From assembly GCA_036553725.1 (NCBI GenBank), contig DATBOO010000086.1, positions 1 through 15,377 on the forward strand: DNA of 15,377 bases. Reading direction: 5' to 3'. The notes under the pieces are model-generated. The model made no database searches. It was given only the letters and a program-made list of their open reading frames with translations, and was not told the origin of the DNA. The stretch is from Bog-756 sp036553725 (GTDB lineage: Bacteria; Actinomycetota; Acidimicrobiia; Acidimicrobiales; RAAP-2). The stretch's first letter is position 1. The number at the start of each line of letters is the position of its first letter. The translations under genes were made by a program, and so were the position numbers. Positions 1 through 7,608 of the stretch are shown here, piece by piece.

Positions 1-1
1 C

Positions 2-55
2 GACCAGGACCCGGACAACAACGGTGGCCCGAGTGACGGGGACGGAAACGTCTGA
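2..55 (+). CDS. 3' end of an unknown gene
   Basis: The window opens inside a reading frame of 17 codons that ends in TGA at 53-55. The visible C-terminus is very rich in Asp, Asn and Gly (DQDPDNNGGPSDGDGNV), as seen in disordered tails of exported or surface proteins. Its stop overlaps the ATG of the next gene by one base (TGATG), so the two were probably co-transcribed and translationally coupled. The frame is too short to recognise a family. The coding call rests mainly on the overlap and on the clean open frame. Confidence 0.5.
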   Translation, partial: DQDPDNNGGPSDGDGNV

Positions 56-591
56 TGCCCGTTGTCATCCCTCGTCACCGCCAACCTCCGTCGGGCGCCG
101 GTGCGACCGATGGGATGCGGCGCCCGGTCGATGCAGAGCCCAGGGACACCCTGGGGACCGTTCCGGTTCGCAACCTCGTCTCGCTCCGACGCTCCAGCGT
201 GCGGAGGCTCCCCCGGCCTGCGGCCGCCATCGCCGCCATCGTCCGGGTGGCAGGCGCGGGGCTCCTGGTCTGGACCGGAGCGATCCACCTCCACCTCTGG
301 CTCGAGGGCTACCGCTACCTCCCCACCAACGGCCCGCTGTTCCTGGTCGACGCCCTAGCAGCCTTCCTGGTCGCCGCCGCGCTGATCGTGTTGCCGCGAC
401 CGGTGGTCGGCCTGTTGGCCGCCGGGTTCCTCATCTCGACCATCGGGGCGCTGGTCATCAGCATCAACGTCGGACTCTTCGGCTTCCGGGAGTCGTTGTC
501 CGCCTCATTCGTGGGGCTGTCGCTCATCATCGAGTCGACCGCTGCACTCGGCCTTCTGATCTGGACGGTGTTCGTTGTTGCCCGGCGCTAG
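55..591 (+). CDS. Four-helix integral membrane protein
   Basis: This 178-residue protein has a Pro/Arg-rich cytoplasmic-looking N-terminus of about 55 residues, then four hydrophobic segments at roughly 57-78, 96-113, 118-138 and 150-175. A conserved-looking block lies between the first two helices (AIHLHLW, then GYRYLPTNGPLFLVDA), resembling small uncharacterised actinobacterial membrane proteins. No catalytic motif is visible. The ATG at 55 is preferred because it overlaps the upstream stop; internal starts nearer the first helix are possible. It overlaps the following gene by 17 nt, so the two are likely one transcript. Function is unknown. Confidence 0.7.
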   Translation: MPVVIPRHRQPPSGAGATDGMRRPVDAEPRDTLGTVPVRNLVSLRRSSVRRLPRPAAAIAAIVRVAGAGLLVWTGAIHLHLWLEGYRYLPTNGPLFLVDALAAFLVAAALIVLPRPVVGLLAAGFLISTIGALVISINVGLFGFRESLSASFVGLSLIIESTAALGLLIWTVFVVARR

Positions 592-1207
592 GCATGCGGT
601 CTGGGCGGCGATCCTGGTGACCGTGGGAGCGTTGGCCTTCCTCGGCACCACCGCCACGGCCACCACCGGCGGCCGGGTCAATGCCGGACCGATCGGCTCA
701 CCTCCGGTGCCCCGACCACAGGGTGCGTTTGCCTGGCTGGTCGCCCGACCGGCTCCGCCGGCCTGGCGGCACCACGTGCTGCCGGGCGGCGACGCGGTGC
801 TCTCGTATCCCCCGGACTTCCGCTTGGCGAGAAGTGATCCCGGTGCCTTTTCGGCGGCGCTGCTCAGACATGGCACCTATGCCGCCTACCTCAATGCCAC
901 GCCGCGACAGGGCAGCGAGCAGCTTCACGGATGGGCCCGCTTCCGGGTCGGTCACCTACTCGAAGACGACGCCAGTTCAGTCCACGAATCGGCGTCGGTC
1001 GAGATGCGGCCATTCCTCGGGGGACTCGGGTCGTGCGTCATCGACGACTACGTGACCAGGGTCGGGAACCACCACTTCCACGAGATCGCCTGCCTGGTGA
1101 GCGGGGCTCGCCACGAGAGCGTGGTCATCGCCGCAGTCTCCTCTTCTGCGTGGGGGCGGCTCGGGCCCACCGTCGAACGAGCCGTGGCCGCCTACGCCGT
1201 CCGTTGA
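575..1207 (+). CDS. Secreted or membrane-anchored hypothetical protein
   Basis: The protein is about 210 residues. A short basic N-terminus (PGARH) is followed by a hydrophobic stretch at about 8-29 ending in small residues, which reads as a signal peptide or N-terminal anchor. The rest is a soluble domain with a VLSYPPDFRLARSD segment and a C-terminal helix (GPTVERAVAAYAV). That layout vaguely recalls the PsbP/LpqN-like fold of actinobacterial exported proteins, but this is only a resemblance. Two cysteines (in GSCVIDD and EIACLVS) could form a disulfide outside the cell. The start is uncertain: TTG at 575 or 578 keeps the basic n-region, GTG at 617 would remove it, and no good Shine-Dalgarno supports any of them. 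Confidence 0.6.
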   Translation: MLPGARHAVWAAILVTVGALAFLGTTATATTGGRVNAGPIGSPPVPRPQGAFAWLVARPAPPAWRHHVLPGGDAVLSYPPDFRLARSDPGAFSAALLRHGTYAAYLNATPRQGSEQLHGWARFRVGHLLEDDASSVHESASVEMRPFLGGLGSCVIDDYVTRVGNHHFHEIACLVSGARHESVVIAAVSSSAWGRLGPTVERAVAAYAVR

Positions 1208-1220
1208 TCGGGCCCGAGGC

Positions 1221-1239
1221 CACCCGCGATCGGCGGGTG
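1221..1239. terminator. Short GC hairpin after the secreted-protein gene
   Basis: CACCCGC and GCGGGTG form a perfect 7-bp stem around a GATCG loop, starting 13 bases after the stop codon at 1207. There is no T-run after it, so it is at best a weak or factor-assisted terminator. It lies between two genes with no other overlap, which fits the end of the first transcript. A TANNNT-like hexamer (TAGGCT, 1245-1250) just downstream could be the -10 of the next gene. Confidence 0.3.
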
Positions 1240-1334
1240 CGGCATAGGCTCAGCGTCAATCGGCGCCCTGGCTCGAATCGCACATCGCGCTCCGGGGCGG
1301 GAGCAGACGGTTCGATCGAAGGGCGGTGCGTCCG

Positions 1335-1772
1335 ATGCCTCCAGACAGGCTCAGCGAGGAGGAACAGGAACGGCGCCGGAGAGCCATCGCCGACCTCATG
1401 CCCGATACCTTGTTCCTCCGGTGGATGGGGGTGGTGTTCGACCGGTACGACCGGGATGACGTGGTGCTGCGCCTCCCCTTCCGCCAGGATCTGACCAACG
1501 ACGGCACCGTGTACCACGGGGGGGTGATCGCGGCAGCGATGGACACCGCCGGCGCCGCTGCGGCGTGGTCCAACCACGACTTCGACCAAGGGGTCCGTGC
1601 CTCCACGGTGTCCATGTCGATCCAGTACGTGGGAACCGCCAAGCAGTCCGATCTGATCTGCCGGGCACGGACGGTCAAGCGCGGCCGGGAACTGACCTTC
1701 ACCGAGATCGCCGCGACCGATGCCGACGGAGTGGCCGTCGCCCACGCCCTTCAGACCTACCGGATCGTGTGA
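1335..1772 (+). CDS. PaaI-family hotdog-fold acyl-CoA thioesterase
   Basis: This is a 145-residue single-domain hotdog protein of normal length for the PaaI/YbgC-like thioesterases, which hydrolyse acyl- or aryl-CoA thioesters in the cytosol. The family signature is visible as VYHGGVIAAAMDTAG (about 59-73). It contains the HGG turn and the Asp/Glu-position residue on the central helix (D70). The TVSMSIQYVGTA strand (about 91-102) and the RGRELTFTEI strand follow. ATG 1335 is chosen because GAAGGG at 1318-1323 lies 11 bases upstream; the GTG at 1326 is too close to that site. The substrate cannot be told. It is separated from the genes on both sides and may be transcribed alone. Confidence 0.85.
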   Translation: MPPDRLSEEEQERRRRAIADLMPDTLFLRWMGVVFDRYDRDDVVLRLPFRQDLTNDGTVYHGGVIAAAMDTAGAAAAWSNHDFDQGVRASTVSMSIQYVGTAKQSDLICRARTVKRGRELTFTEIAATDADGVAVAHALQTYRIV

Positions 1773-1834
1773 CGACGAGGTCGGCCCCGTCGGTCGGCTA
1801 CCATGGCGGGGAGCCAACGACGAGGAGTGGACTG

Positions 1835-2002
1835 ATGGCATCGAGTGATGAGACAGAAGTGGGCGTCAGCTCCCGGTTTCTCACCATGCCCATCAACGGC
1901 ACGGGCAGAGTCGGGGCACTGGCCGGTAGGCAGGTGGGCCGCAAGGCGACCGACCCGGCCCGGGCGCTCGGGCGTCCCGGGTCCCCGACCCGCCCTTCCT
2001 GA
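1835..2002 (+). CDS. Small hypothetical protein (55 residues)
   Basis: A 55-codon frame starts with ATG 8 bases after AGGAG (1823-1827), one of the better Shine-Dalgarno sites in the window. A TANNNT hexamer (TACCAT, 1799-1804) upstream would give a short leader. The product begins MASSDETEVGVSSRFLTMP and becomes rich in Gly, Arg, Ala and Pro. It has no membrane segment and no motif that I recognise. It may be a genuine small basic protein or the remaining 5' end of a decayed gene; translation in the other two forward frames gives no obvious continuation. The evidence is the initiation region rather than the product. Confidence 0.4.
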   Translation: MASSDETEVGVSSRFLTMPINGTGRVGALAGRQVGRKATDPARALGRPGSPTRPS

Positions 2003-2065
2003 CCCCGGGATCGTAGGCGCGGTCAGCGCCCCGAGACCCCCGGTCGCAGTCCTTCAACATCCGTA

Positions 2066-2110
2066 GCTCCGCTCAGGAGCCTGGAGGTCACCCTCCGGGC
2101 GCAGCGGAGC
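2066..2110. terminator. Two-tier hairpin upstream of the ABC exporter gene
   Basis: The outer arms GCTCCGCT (2066-2073) and AGCGGAGC (2103-2110) are exact complements. Inside them CCTGGAGG (2080-2087) pairs with CCTCCGGG (2092-2099), with one G-T pair, around a TCAC loop. The structure is followed by a pyrimidine-rich stretch (ACCTCCTTCCCTTC) but no true T-tract. It may terminate the upstream transcript or be a structured 5' leader of the ABC gene, whose start is 28 bases away. The complementarity is certain; the role is inferred. Confidence 0.45.
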
Positions 2111-2138
2111 ACCTCCTTCCCTTCAAGGAACGTTTCTC

Positions 2139-3938
2139 GTGGCTGAACTCTCTGATTTCCCATCTGCAACGGCCAAGGACACCATCAGGTTCTGTTGGGA
2201 CCAGGTCGAAGGCAACAAGGGCCAGCTCATCGGCGGATGGATCGTGATGATCCTGACCGTCGTGGTGGCCGACGTGGCCTGCCCGCTCATCTTCGCCTCC
2301 GTCCTGTCCAAGGTGGCCACGCTCCCCACCCATTCGTCGTCGGAGAAGTGGTGGCACACCTTCGCGCCCGTCCTCCTGGCCTACGGCCTGGCCGGTCTGG
2401 TGGCGATGGTCGGCTGGCGCACCGCCGGGTGGTTGCAGTGGGGCGCCGCCGTCCGCTCGTTCGCCCTGGGCATCAACAACGGCTACCGCCACCTGCTCAG
2501 ACTGAGCTACCGCTGGCACATGGACCACCCCGCCGGCGAGGTGATCTCCGCCCTGACCAACTTCTCCTGGGCGTTCGTCGAGATGATCGACTCGTTCTCC
2601 TGGGGCCTACTCCCCACCGCGGTGGTCATCCTCAGCGCCATCACCGTGCTGGCCATCTTCGCCTGGCCGGCGGCCATCGCCATGCTGGCCATGGTGGGCG
2701 GGTTTGCCCTGGTCCTGGCCCGGCGCCTGCCCAAGGTGCGGGACGCATCGGAGGAATTCGAGAACTTCCACTCCAAGGCCACCGGGGTGATCTCGGACAC
2801 GGTGAGCAATCTCATGACCGTCCGCACCGCGGCGGCCGAACCGCAGGAGAAGGTGAGGGTGGAGCGGATCACCCGCCAGTCGGTCGATGCCGACCTACGG
2901 GCTCGGTCCATCTTCATGAAGACCCAGCTCCAGCTCGAGGGTTCTATCATCATAGGGACATTGCTCGCCCTCGTCGCCGGAACGGTGATGGCGGCCCATC
3001 ACTGGGCCGCCACGGCGGCGATCTACCTGATCCTCTACTACTCGGCCCAGGTGGCGTTCAGCATGGAGCAGTCCTTCGAGCACCTGCGCTCGGTGTCCCG
3101 CTCCCTCGGCCGGGCGGCCAAGTTCACCGCCATCTCCGGGGCCGAGGTAGAGATCAACAACGCACCGGCGGCCAGGCCCCTCCGGGTCCCCAGCGGAAGG
3201 GTGGAGTTCGATCACGTCGAGTTCGCCTACCGCCACCGCGACCGACTCTTCGACGACCTGACCCTCAGGGTCGCGCCGGGGGAGCATGTGGCCCTGGTCG
3301 GGCCGTCGGGCTCCGGGAAGTCGACCCTGTCGAAGTTGCTATTGCGGTTCATGGATGTGGGCGGCGGCCGCGTGCTGATCGACGGCCAGGACATCCGGGA
3401 CGTCACCCTGGCATCGCTGCGGTCCAACGTCTCCTACGTTCCCCAGGACCCCCAGCTCCTGCACCGCACCATCGCCGAGAACATCTGCTACGGAATGGAC
3501 CGGGTGGACGACGATGTGGTGGAAGAGGTCGGGAAGGCCGCCCACGTCGAGGAGTTCGTCTACGCCCTCCCCGACCGGTACGGCACGGTGGTGGGCGAGC
3601 GGGGGCTCAAGCTCTCCGGAGGTCAGCGCCAGCGGGTCGCCATCGCCCAGGCCATGGCCAAGCACGCCCGCATCCTGGTGCTCGACGAGGCGACCAGTGC
3701 GCTCGACTCCGAGTCGGAGCATCTCGTCCAAGAGGCGCTGTGGCGGCTGATGGAGAGCTCGACGGCCATCGTGATCGCCCACCGCCTCTCCACGATCGCG
3801 CACATGGACCGCATCGTCGTGTTCGACGAGGGCAGGATCGTGGAGGAGGGAACCCACCGCCAGCTCCTGCGCCAGGATGGCTCCGGCATGTACGGCCGGC
3901 TCTGGCAGCACCAGTCCGGAGGGTTCCTGGTGGCTTGA
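2139..3938 (+). CDS. ABC exporter half-transporter (fused permease and ATPase)
   Basis: At 599 residues this is a full-length type-IV ABC exporter subunit, with the membrane domain first and the nucleotide-binding domain second. Hydrophobic segments lie near 31-57, 76-95, 156-195 and 268-305. The ATPase has Walker A GPSGSGKST (388-396), Q-loop Q436, signature LSGGQ (492-496), Walker B ILVLDE (512-517) and H-loop H548, so it should be active. Such proteins act as homo- or heterodimers exporting lipids, peptides or drugs; no adjacent partner half is present, so a homodimer is likely. GTG 2139 is chosen because AAGGAA (2125-2130) lies 8 bases upstream. The gene is convergent with the next one, with only 16 bases between stops. 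The cargo is unknown. Confidence 0.92.
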   Translation: MAELSDFPSATAKDTIRFCWDQVEGNKGQLIGGWIVMILTVVVADVACPLIFASVLSKVATLPTHSSSEKWWHTFAPVLLAYGLAGLVAMVGWRTAGWLQWGAAVRSFALGINNGYRHLLRLSYRWHMDHPAGEVISALTNFSWAFVEMIDSFSWGLLPTAVVILSAITVLAIFAWPAAIAMLAMVGGFALVLARRLPKVRDASEEFENFHSKATGVISDTVSNLMTVRTAAAEPQEKVRVERITRQSVDADLRARSIFMKTQLQLEGSIIIGTLLALVAGTVMAAHHWAATAAIYLILYYSAQVAFSMEQSFEHLRSVSRSLGRAAKFTAISGAEVEINNAPAARPLRVPSGRVEFDHVEFAYRHRDRLFDDLTLRVAPGEHVALVGPSGSGKSTLSKLLLRFMDVGGGRVLIDGQDIRDVTLASLRSNVSYVPQDPQLLHRTIAENICYGMDRVDDDVVEEVGKAAHVEEFVYALPDRYGTVVGERGLKLSGGQRQRVAIAQAMAKHARILVLDEATSALDSESEHLVQEALWRLMESSTAIVIAHRLSTIAHMDRIVVFDEGRIVEEGTHRQLLRQDGSGMYGRLWQHQSGGFLVA

Positions 3939-3954
3939 CGTGACGGCCGAGTGC

Positions 3955-5040
3955 CTACCGGTCCTCGACCTCGACCCAGGCCCGCTCGGCGGCGGATCTG
4001 CGTATGGCGTCGAGTACCGCCACGTCCTGCACCCCGTCGGCGAAGGTGGCGGCGCTGGGCCCGGGGGGTGGAGTCCGGCCCTCCATCCGGCAGCGGAGCA
4101 CCTCGGCAAGCCGCGTGTAGGGACCGAAGTCCATGCCGTGGGAGATCATCCGCTCATAGGCGGTGCCCACCAGCCCGTCCGGCAACGTCGGGCCTCCCCC
4201 GGTGGGCAGATCCTCCCCCACCGGAAGCGTGCGGGTGCCGTGGCCGTCCGCCACCCGCACGGTCGAGCCCACCCCCTCGATCCACGCCGTCCCCCTCGAT
4301 CCGATGACCCGGGTGACCACGAGGGGAGGTCCCCAGTCGCCGGAGGTGCTCTGCATGGTGCCGACCACGCCCGAACGCATCCGGAAGTGCACGACGAAGG
4401 CGTCCTCGGCCGACATGGCCCGGTCCGCCACGTGTGGAAGAGAGGCGCTCACTGACTCGAACTCGCCCAGGGTCACCCGGATCTGGTCGATGACCTGCGA
4501 ACCATGGGCGCCCAGCCATCCGCCGCCCTGGTCGGTATCGGCCCACCAGTCGGGAACCTGGGCCGACTCGTCGGCGAGCAACGGGACGTGGAGCAGGATC
4601 GTCGCCATCCGGGGGTCACCGATCTCGCCGTCGGCCACGGCGCGGGCCAGGGTCGCCTGCCCTGGGTCCCAGCGGAACTCGCACCCGAGCAGGTGGACGA
4701 TCCCCGCCTCTTCGGCGGCCGCCAGCACCGTGCGGCCCTCGGCGGCGTCGCGGGAGAAGGGCTTTTCACAGATGATGTGCTTCCCGGCGGCCGCCGCCGA
4801 CAGGGCGATCTCCGCGTGGGTGTGGGGCGGGGTGGCGATGGTGACGGCGCCCACATCCTCGAGCTGCAACGCCTCTTCCACCGAGGTCAGGCTCAACGGG
4901 ATGTCGAAGATGCGGGCCCGCTCGGCGGTCTTGTCCGGATCCCGGCCCACCAGGGCCACCACCTCGAGCCCGGCGGCCCGTAGGGCTCGGACGTGGGTGA
5001 AGCACCCGAACCCGGTCCCGACGACGACCACGCCGTTCAC
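3955..5040 (-). CDS. Gfo/Idh/MocA-family NAD(P)-dependent dehydrogenase
   Basis: This 361-residue protein has the two-domain build of glucose-fructose oxidoreductase, inositol dehydrogenase and MocA relatives, which oxidise ring or secondary hydroxyls of sugars and polyols. The Rossmann start reads VVVVGTGFGCFTHV (4-17) and the conserved CEKPFSR (91-97) carries the catalytic-region Lys. GGGWLGAHGSQVIDQ (172-186) supplies the usual active-site Asp/His pair (H179, D185). GTG at 5040 is chosen because it forms a GTGA overlap with the stop of the upstream gene and sits right before the first beta strand. It is the last gene of the operon. Beside a TIM-barrel isomerase-like protein, it probably acts on a sugar-like compound; the substrate is unknown. 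Confidence 0.88.
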   Translation of the reverse strand: MNGVVVVGTGFGCFTHVRALRAAGLEVVALVGRDPDKTAERARIFDIPLSLTSVEEALQLEDVGAVTIATPPHTHAEIALSAAAAGKHIICEKPFSRDAAEGRTVLAAAEEAGIVHLLGCEFRWDPGQATLARAVADGEIGDPRMATILLHVPLLADESAQVPDWWADTDQGGGWLGAHGSQVIDQIRVTLGEFESVSASLPHVADRAMSAEDAFVVHFRMRSGVVGTMQSTSGDWGPPLVVTRVIGSRGTAWIEGVGSTVRVADGHGTRTLPVGEDLPTGGGPTLPDGLVGTAYERMISHGMDFGPYTRLAEVLRCRMEGRTPPPGPSAATFADGVQDVAVLDAIRRSAAERAWVEVEDR

Positions 5041-5888
5041 CGGGTCCCCGCCAGCACCGCTCGGGTGGCCTCGGCCGCAGCTCGGGCCGCTTCGGCGGCC
5101 GGGCGCTCGTGCAGCGAGTCGGAGAACACCTCGACGCCGATGGGAGCCGAGGTCCCGCTGTCGGACAGCGCCCGCACCAAGCCGGACAGGTCGAACTCGC
5201 CGTCGCCCGGCAGGGTCCGATGGTGCAATGTGGCGTCGACCAGGTCGGGCTCGGGCGCCATCGGGCCGTCGTCGAGTTGGATCCCCGTGATCAGACGGCC
5301 GGGAACCGTACGCAACTCGTCGACGCCCACCCCGGAGCGGACGAGGTGCCACGCGTCGATGTTCAGACCCCCGTTCGGACGGTCGGCCAGTTGCACGATC
5401 GACAGTGCCGTCCGGAGATCCGGGATCTTCGACCAGGGAAGCCATTCGATGTGCACGAGCAGGTCGTGCTCGGCCGCCCTTTCGCACAGGCCGGCGAAGG
5501 CCTCGGCGGCGGCATCGACGTCCCACGACCCGCCGAAGACGTCGACGGCGTTGACGGACCGGGCCCCGAGGGCGTCGGCCACGGCGAACAATTCGGTCTC
5601 ACCGAAGCGAAAGACGTCCTCGCTGTCCAGCTCGGGCGCGATGTGGATCTCCGAGGCCCCGGGCAGCCACCACCAGGCCGGGTCGATCTCACCGACGGCC
5701 AGACCGTGATCGGCCAGCATGGTCCGCATGTCCGAGTCACTGAGGCCCTCGGCCCGGGCCGCGGCGTAGTCGCGGCCCCACATCGAGATGCCGGCGAAAC
5801 CGGCGCCCGAGGCGGCCGACAGCCGCTCGGCGAAGGGGGTGCCGCGCCTCAAGGTCCCCGAGCACAGCACCAGGTCGTCCGGACCCAT
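5037..5888 (-). CDS. Xylose-isomerase-like TIM barrel protein (sugar phosphate isomerase/epimerase family)
   Basis: The 283-residue protein matches the AP-endonuclease-2/xylose-isomerase-like TIM barrel superfamily in length and motifs. Candidate metal ligands and active-site residues are E148 (HIEWLPW), D178 and H181 (NIDAWHLV) and E253 (GVEVFSD). The strand that usually carries a metal-binding His reads GIQLDDG here (Q204). The RTLPGDGEFDL segment (224-234) is typical of the family. Members isomerise, epimerise or dehydrate sugars and cyclitols in the cytosol. The ATG at 5888 overlaps the preceding stop by one base (TGATG), and the stop overlaps the MocA-type gene by 4 nt, so the two enzymes are probably made together and work on the same compound. 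Confidence 0.82.
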   Translation of the reverse strand: MGPDDLVLCSGTLRRGTPFAERLSAASGAGFAGISMWGRDYAAARAEGLSDSDMRTMLADHGLAVGEIDPAWWWLPGASEIHIAPELDSEDVFRFGETELFAVADALGARSVNAVDVFGGSWDVDAAAEAFAGLCERAAEHDLLVHIEWLPWSKIPDLRTALSIVQLADRPNGGLNIDAWHLVRSGVGVDELRTVPGRLITGIQLDDGPMAPEPDLVDATLHHRTLPGDGEFDLSGLVRALSDSGTSAPIGVEVFSDSLHERPAAEAARAAAEATRAVLAGTR

Positions 5889-6823
5889 CAGTATCCCTCC
5901 ACGGTGTCTACCAGGCCCAGGAGCTCTCGCCCCGAGCGGTACCGGACCAGATTGTCCACGAACAGCTCCAGGGTTCGACGCAGCGTCCGGGGCGAAGACC
6001 ACGAGATGTGCGGCGAGAGCCGGACCAACGGGTGTCGGTAGAGCGGGTGCCCACCCGGCAGGGGCTCGGGCTCGACCACGTCCAGTGATGCCCGGCCCAG
6101 CCGGCCGTGGCCGAGGGCCCGGAGGAGCGCATCCTGGTCCACGAGCGACCCCCTCGAGACGTTGATGAGGTGCGCACCGGATTTTATGTGGCGCAACGCC
6201 GAATCGTCGATGAGCCGGCTTGTGGCGGCGGTCGCCGGCGCCGCCACCACGACGTGGTCCGAACACCGGAGAAGCGACGGCAGGTCCGGGCAGATGGTCA
6301 CACCCGCTACCGGCGAAGGCCGCATACGGCGGCGGATCCCGACCACGTCCATGTCGAAGGCCATCCCACGTCGTGCCACCTCGGTCCCGATGGCCCCGAG
6401 GCCGACGATGCCCAGCGTCCGCCCTTCGAGCCCTCCGAGGCCGGCGGTGTTCCACTGGGCCGGCGGTTCGGTGATCCACGACTCGGGGAGGTGCTTCTCG
6501 AAGGCGAGCATGACGGCCAGCACGAACTCGGCGATGGCCGGGGCGCCGGCGCCCCGGGAGCAGGTGAGCGTCCGGTCGCCCACGACGTCCATGGGGAAGC
6601 CGTCGATGCCGGCACCGAGGATGTGGACCCAGTCGATCCCGTCGGACAGCGCGTCGGCGATGACCGGGGCGTCGTCGGCCAGTGTCACGAGCACATCCGC
6701 CTCGGCCGCGGCTTCCGGGGTTCCGGCCGGGACCAGATCCACGTCCGGGAGCGCCGACTGGAGACCCTGCATCATCAGCTCCCCGAAACGGCCCCCGTGG
6801 ACGGCCACCGCCGACCGGGTCAC
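5888..6823 (-). CDS. D-2-hydroxyacid dehydrogenase, NAD(P)-dependent
   Basis: This 311-residue protein interconverts a D-2-hydroxyacid and its 2-oxoacid. The cofactor motif is GIVGLGAIG (138-146). The catalytic set of the family is complete: R224 in NVSRGSLVD, E253 in EPEPLP and H272 in SPHISW. After the second Rossmann strand comes GIRRRMRPS with Arg where NAD-specific members have Asp, which suggests NADP(H) by inference. GTG 6823 forms a GTGA overlap with the stop of the 2-oxoacid oxidoreductase beta subunit. That position suggests it supplies the 2-oxoacid consumed by that complex or drains it. The exact substrate is not readable. Confidence 0.9.
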   Translation of the reverse strand: MTRSAVAVHGGRFGELMMQGLQSALPDVDLVPAGTPEAAAEADVLVTLADDAPVIADALSDGIDWVHILGAGIDGFPMDVVGDRTLTCSRGAGAPAIAEFVLAVMLAFEKHLPESWITEPPAQWNTAGLGGLEGRTLGIVGLGAIGTEVARRGMAFDMDVVGIRRRMRPSPVAGVTICPDLPSLLRCSDHVVVAAPATAATSRLIDDSALRHIKSGAHLINVSRGSLVDQDALLRALGHGRLGRASLDVVEPEPLPGGHPLYRHPLVRLSPHISWSSPRTLRRTLELFVDNLVRYRSGRELLGLVDTVEGY

Positions 6824-7608
6824 GTGGCCAGGACGTCCTTCAGCACACCCGGAGCGTGGACCGCGGCCAGATTGTCATCGAGGTACCGGGGAGCCTCCTC
6901 GGTCTCGATGAACCATCCGGTCGGGCACATGGTGAGGATCTCGACGAAGGAGAAGCCGGCACCCCGGGTCTGCACCTCCAGGGCCCGGAGTAGGAGCTTC
7001 TTGGTCCGGGCCACGTTGCCGGCGCTGTTGACCGCCCCCCGGGCCACGAAGCCGGCCCCATCGATCTGCGCCAGCAACGAGCTCAACAGGATGGGCCGAC
7101 CGTGCCGGGCGGCGTCGCGTCCTTCAAGACTCGTCTTGGTGCGCTGACCGAGGACAGTCGTGGCCGTCATGTGGCCGCCGGTCTCCCCGAACACGCCGTT
7201 GTTGAGCATGATGCAGGTGACGTTCTCGCCGCGGGCTGCGGTGTGCAGGACCTCCTGGAGGCCCTCGCTGACCATGTCCCCGTCCCCCTGGATGGTGAGC
7301 ACGATGGTTTCCGGCTTGGCCCGCTTGACCCCGGTGGCGACGGATGGCGCCCGTCCGTGCAGGGCCTGAAGCACCTCGATGTCCAGATTGTTGGAGAACG
7401 CCGTATAGCAGCCGATCCCGAACACGGCGATCGCCCTGCCGACGAGGTCGAGCTCGTCGACGGCCTCCATGGCGCAGCGCATGGCCACCGGTTCCCCACA
7501 ACCGGGACAGAGATGGTGGGCGCCCACGTCGATGAGGGCGGGCACGAAGTCGTCGACCAGACGCGCCGGCACGCTCGGCGGCCGGTCGGTGGGCACGAAC
7601 CCGGTCAT
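6820..7608 (-). CDS. 2-oxoacid:ferredoxin oxidoreductase, beta subunit (TPP-binding)
   Basis: The 262-residue protein is the thiamine-diphosphate subunit of a multi-subunit 2-oxoacid:ferredoxin oxidoreductase. This enzyme decarboxylates a 2-oxoacid to acyl-CoA, CO2 and reduced ferredoxin. The TPP motif is GDGD (108-111) with NN at 136-137. Four cysteines fit the proximal 4Fe-4S cluster: C34 and C37 (LCPGCGEP), C67 (GIGC) and C228 (TMCPTGW). It looks closer to branched-chain (Vor-like) or generic Kor/Por beta subunits than to single-chain pyruvate enzymes, but specificity cannot be assigned. The ATG overlaps the alpha-subunit stop by 4 nt (ATGA). Confidence 0.92.
   Translation of the reverse strand: MTGFVPTDRPPSVPARLVDDFVPALIDVGAHHLCPGCGEPVAMRCAMEAVDELDLVGRAIAVFGIGCYTAFSNNLDIEVLQALHGRAPSVATGVKRAKPETIVLTIQGDGDMVSEGLQEVLHTAARGENVTCIMLNNGVFGETGGHMTATTVLGQRTKTSLEGRDAARHGRPILLSSLLAQIDGAGFVARGAVNSAGNVARTKKLLLRALEVQTRGAGFSFVEILTMCPTGWFIETEEAPRYLDDNLAAVHAPGVLKDVLAT

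Noticed and set aside
2195..3943. Very long second forward frame (582 codons) inside the ABC exporter gene.
   Set aside because: The product is Arg/Gly/Pro/His repetitive and typical of a shifted frame in GC-rich codons, whereas the other frame has every ABC motif.
5041..5526. N-terminal extension of the Gfo/Idh/MocA frame.
   Set aside because: It overlaps the TIM-barrel gene in another frame and is Arg/Pro-rich. The GTG at 5040 lies immediately before the first Rossmann strand and overlaps the upstream stop.
5109..6041. Long forward frame of about 310 codons opposite the TIM-barrel gene.
   Set aside because: It is antisense to well-recognised enzymes with intact motifs, its product is low-complexity and matches no family, and it has no initiation site; a high-GC shadow.
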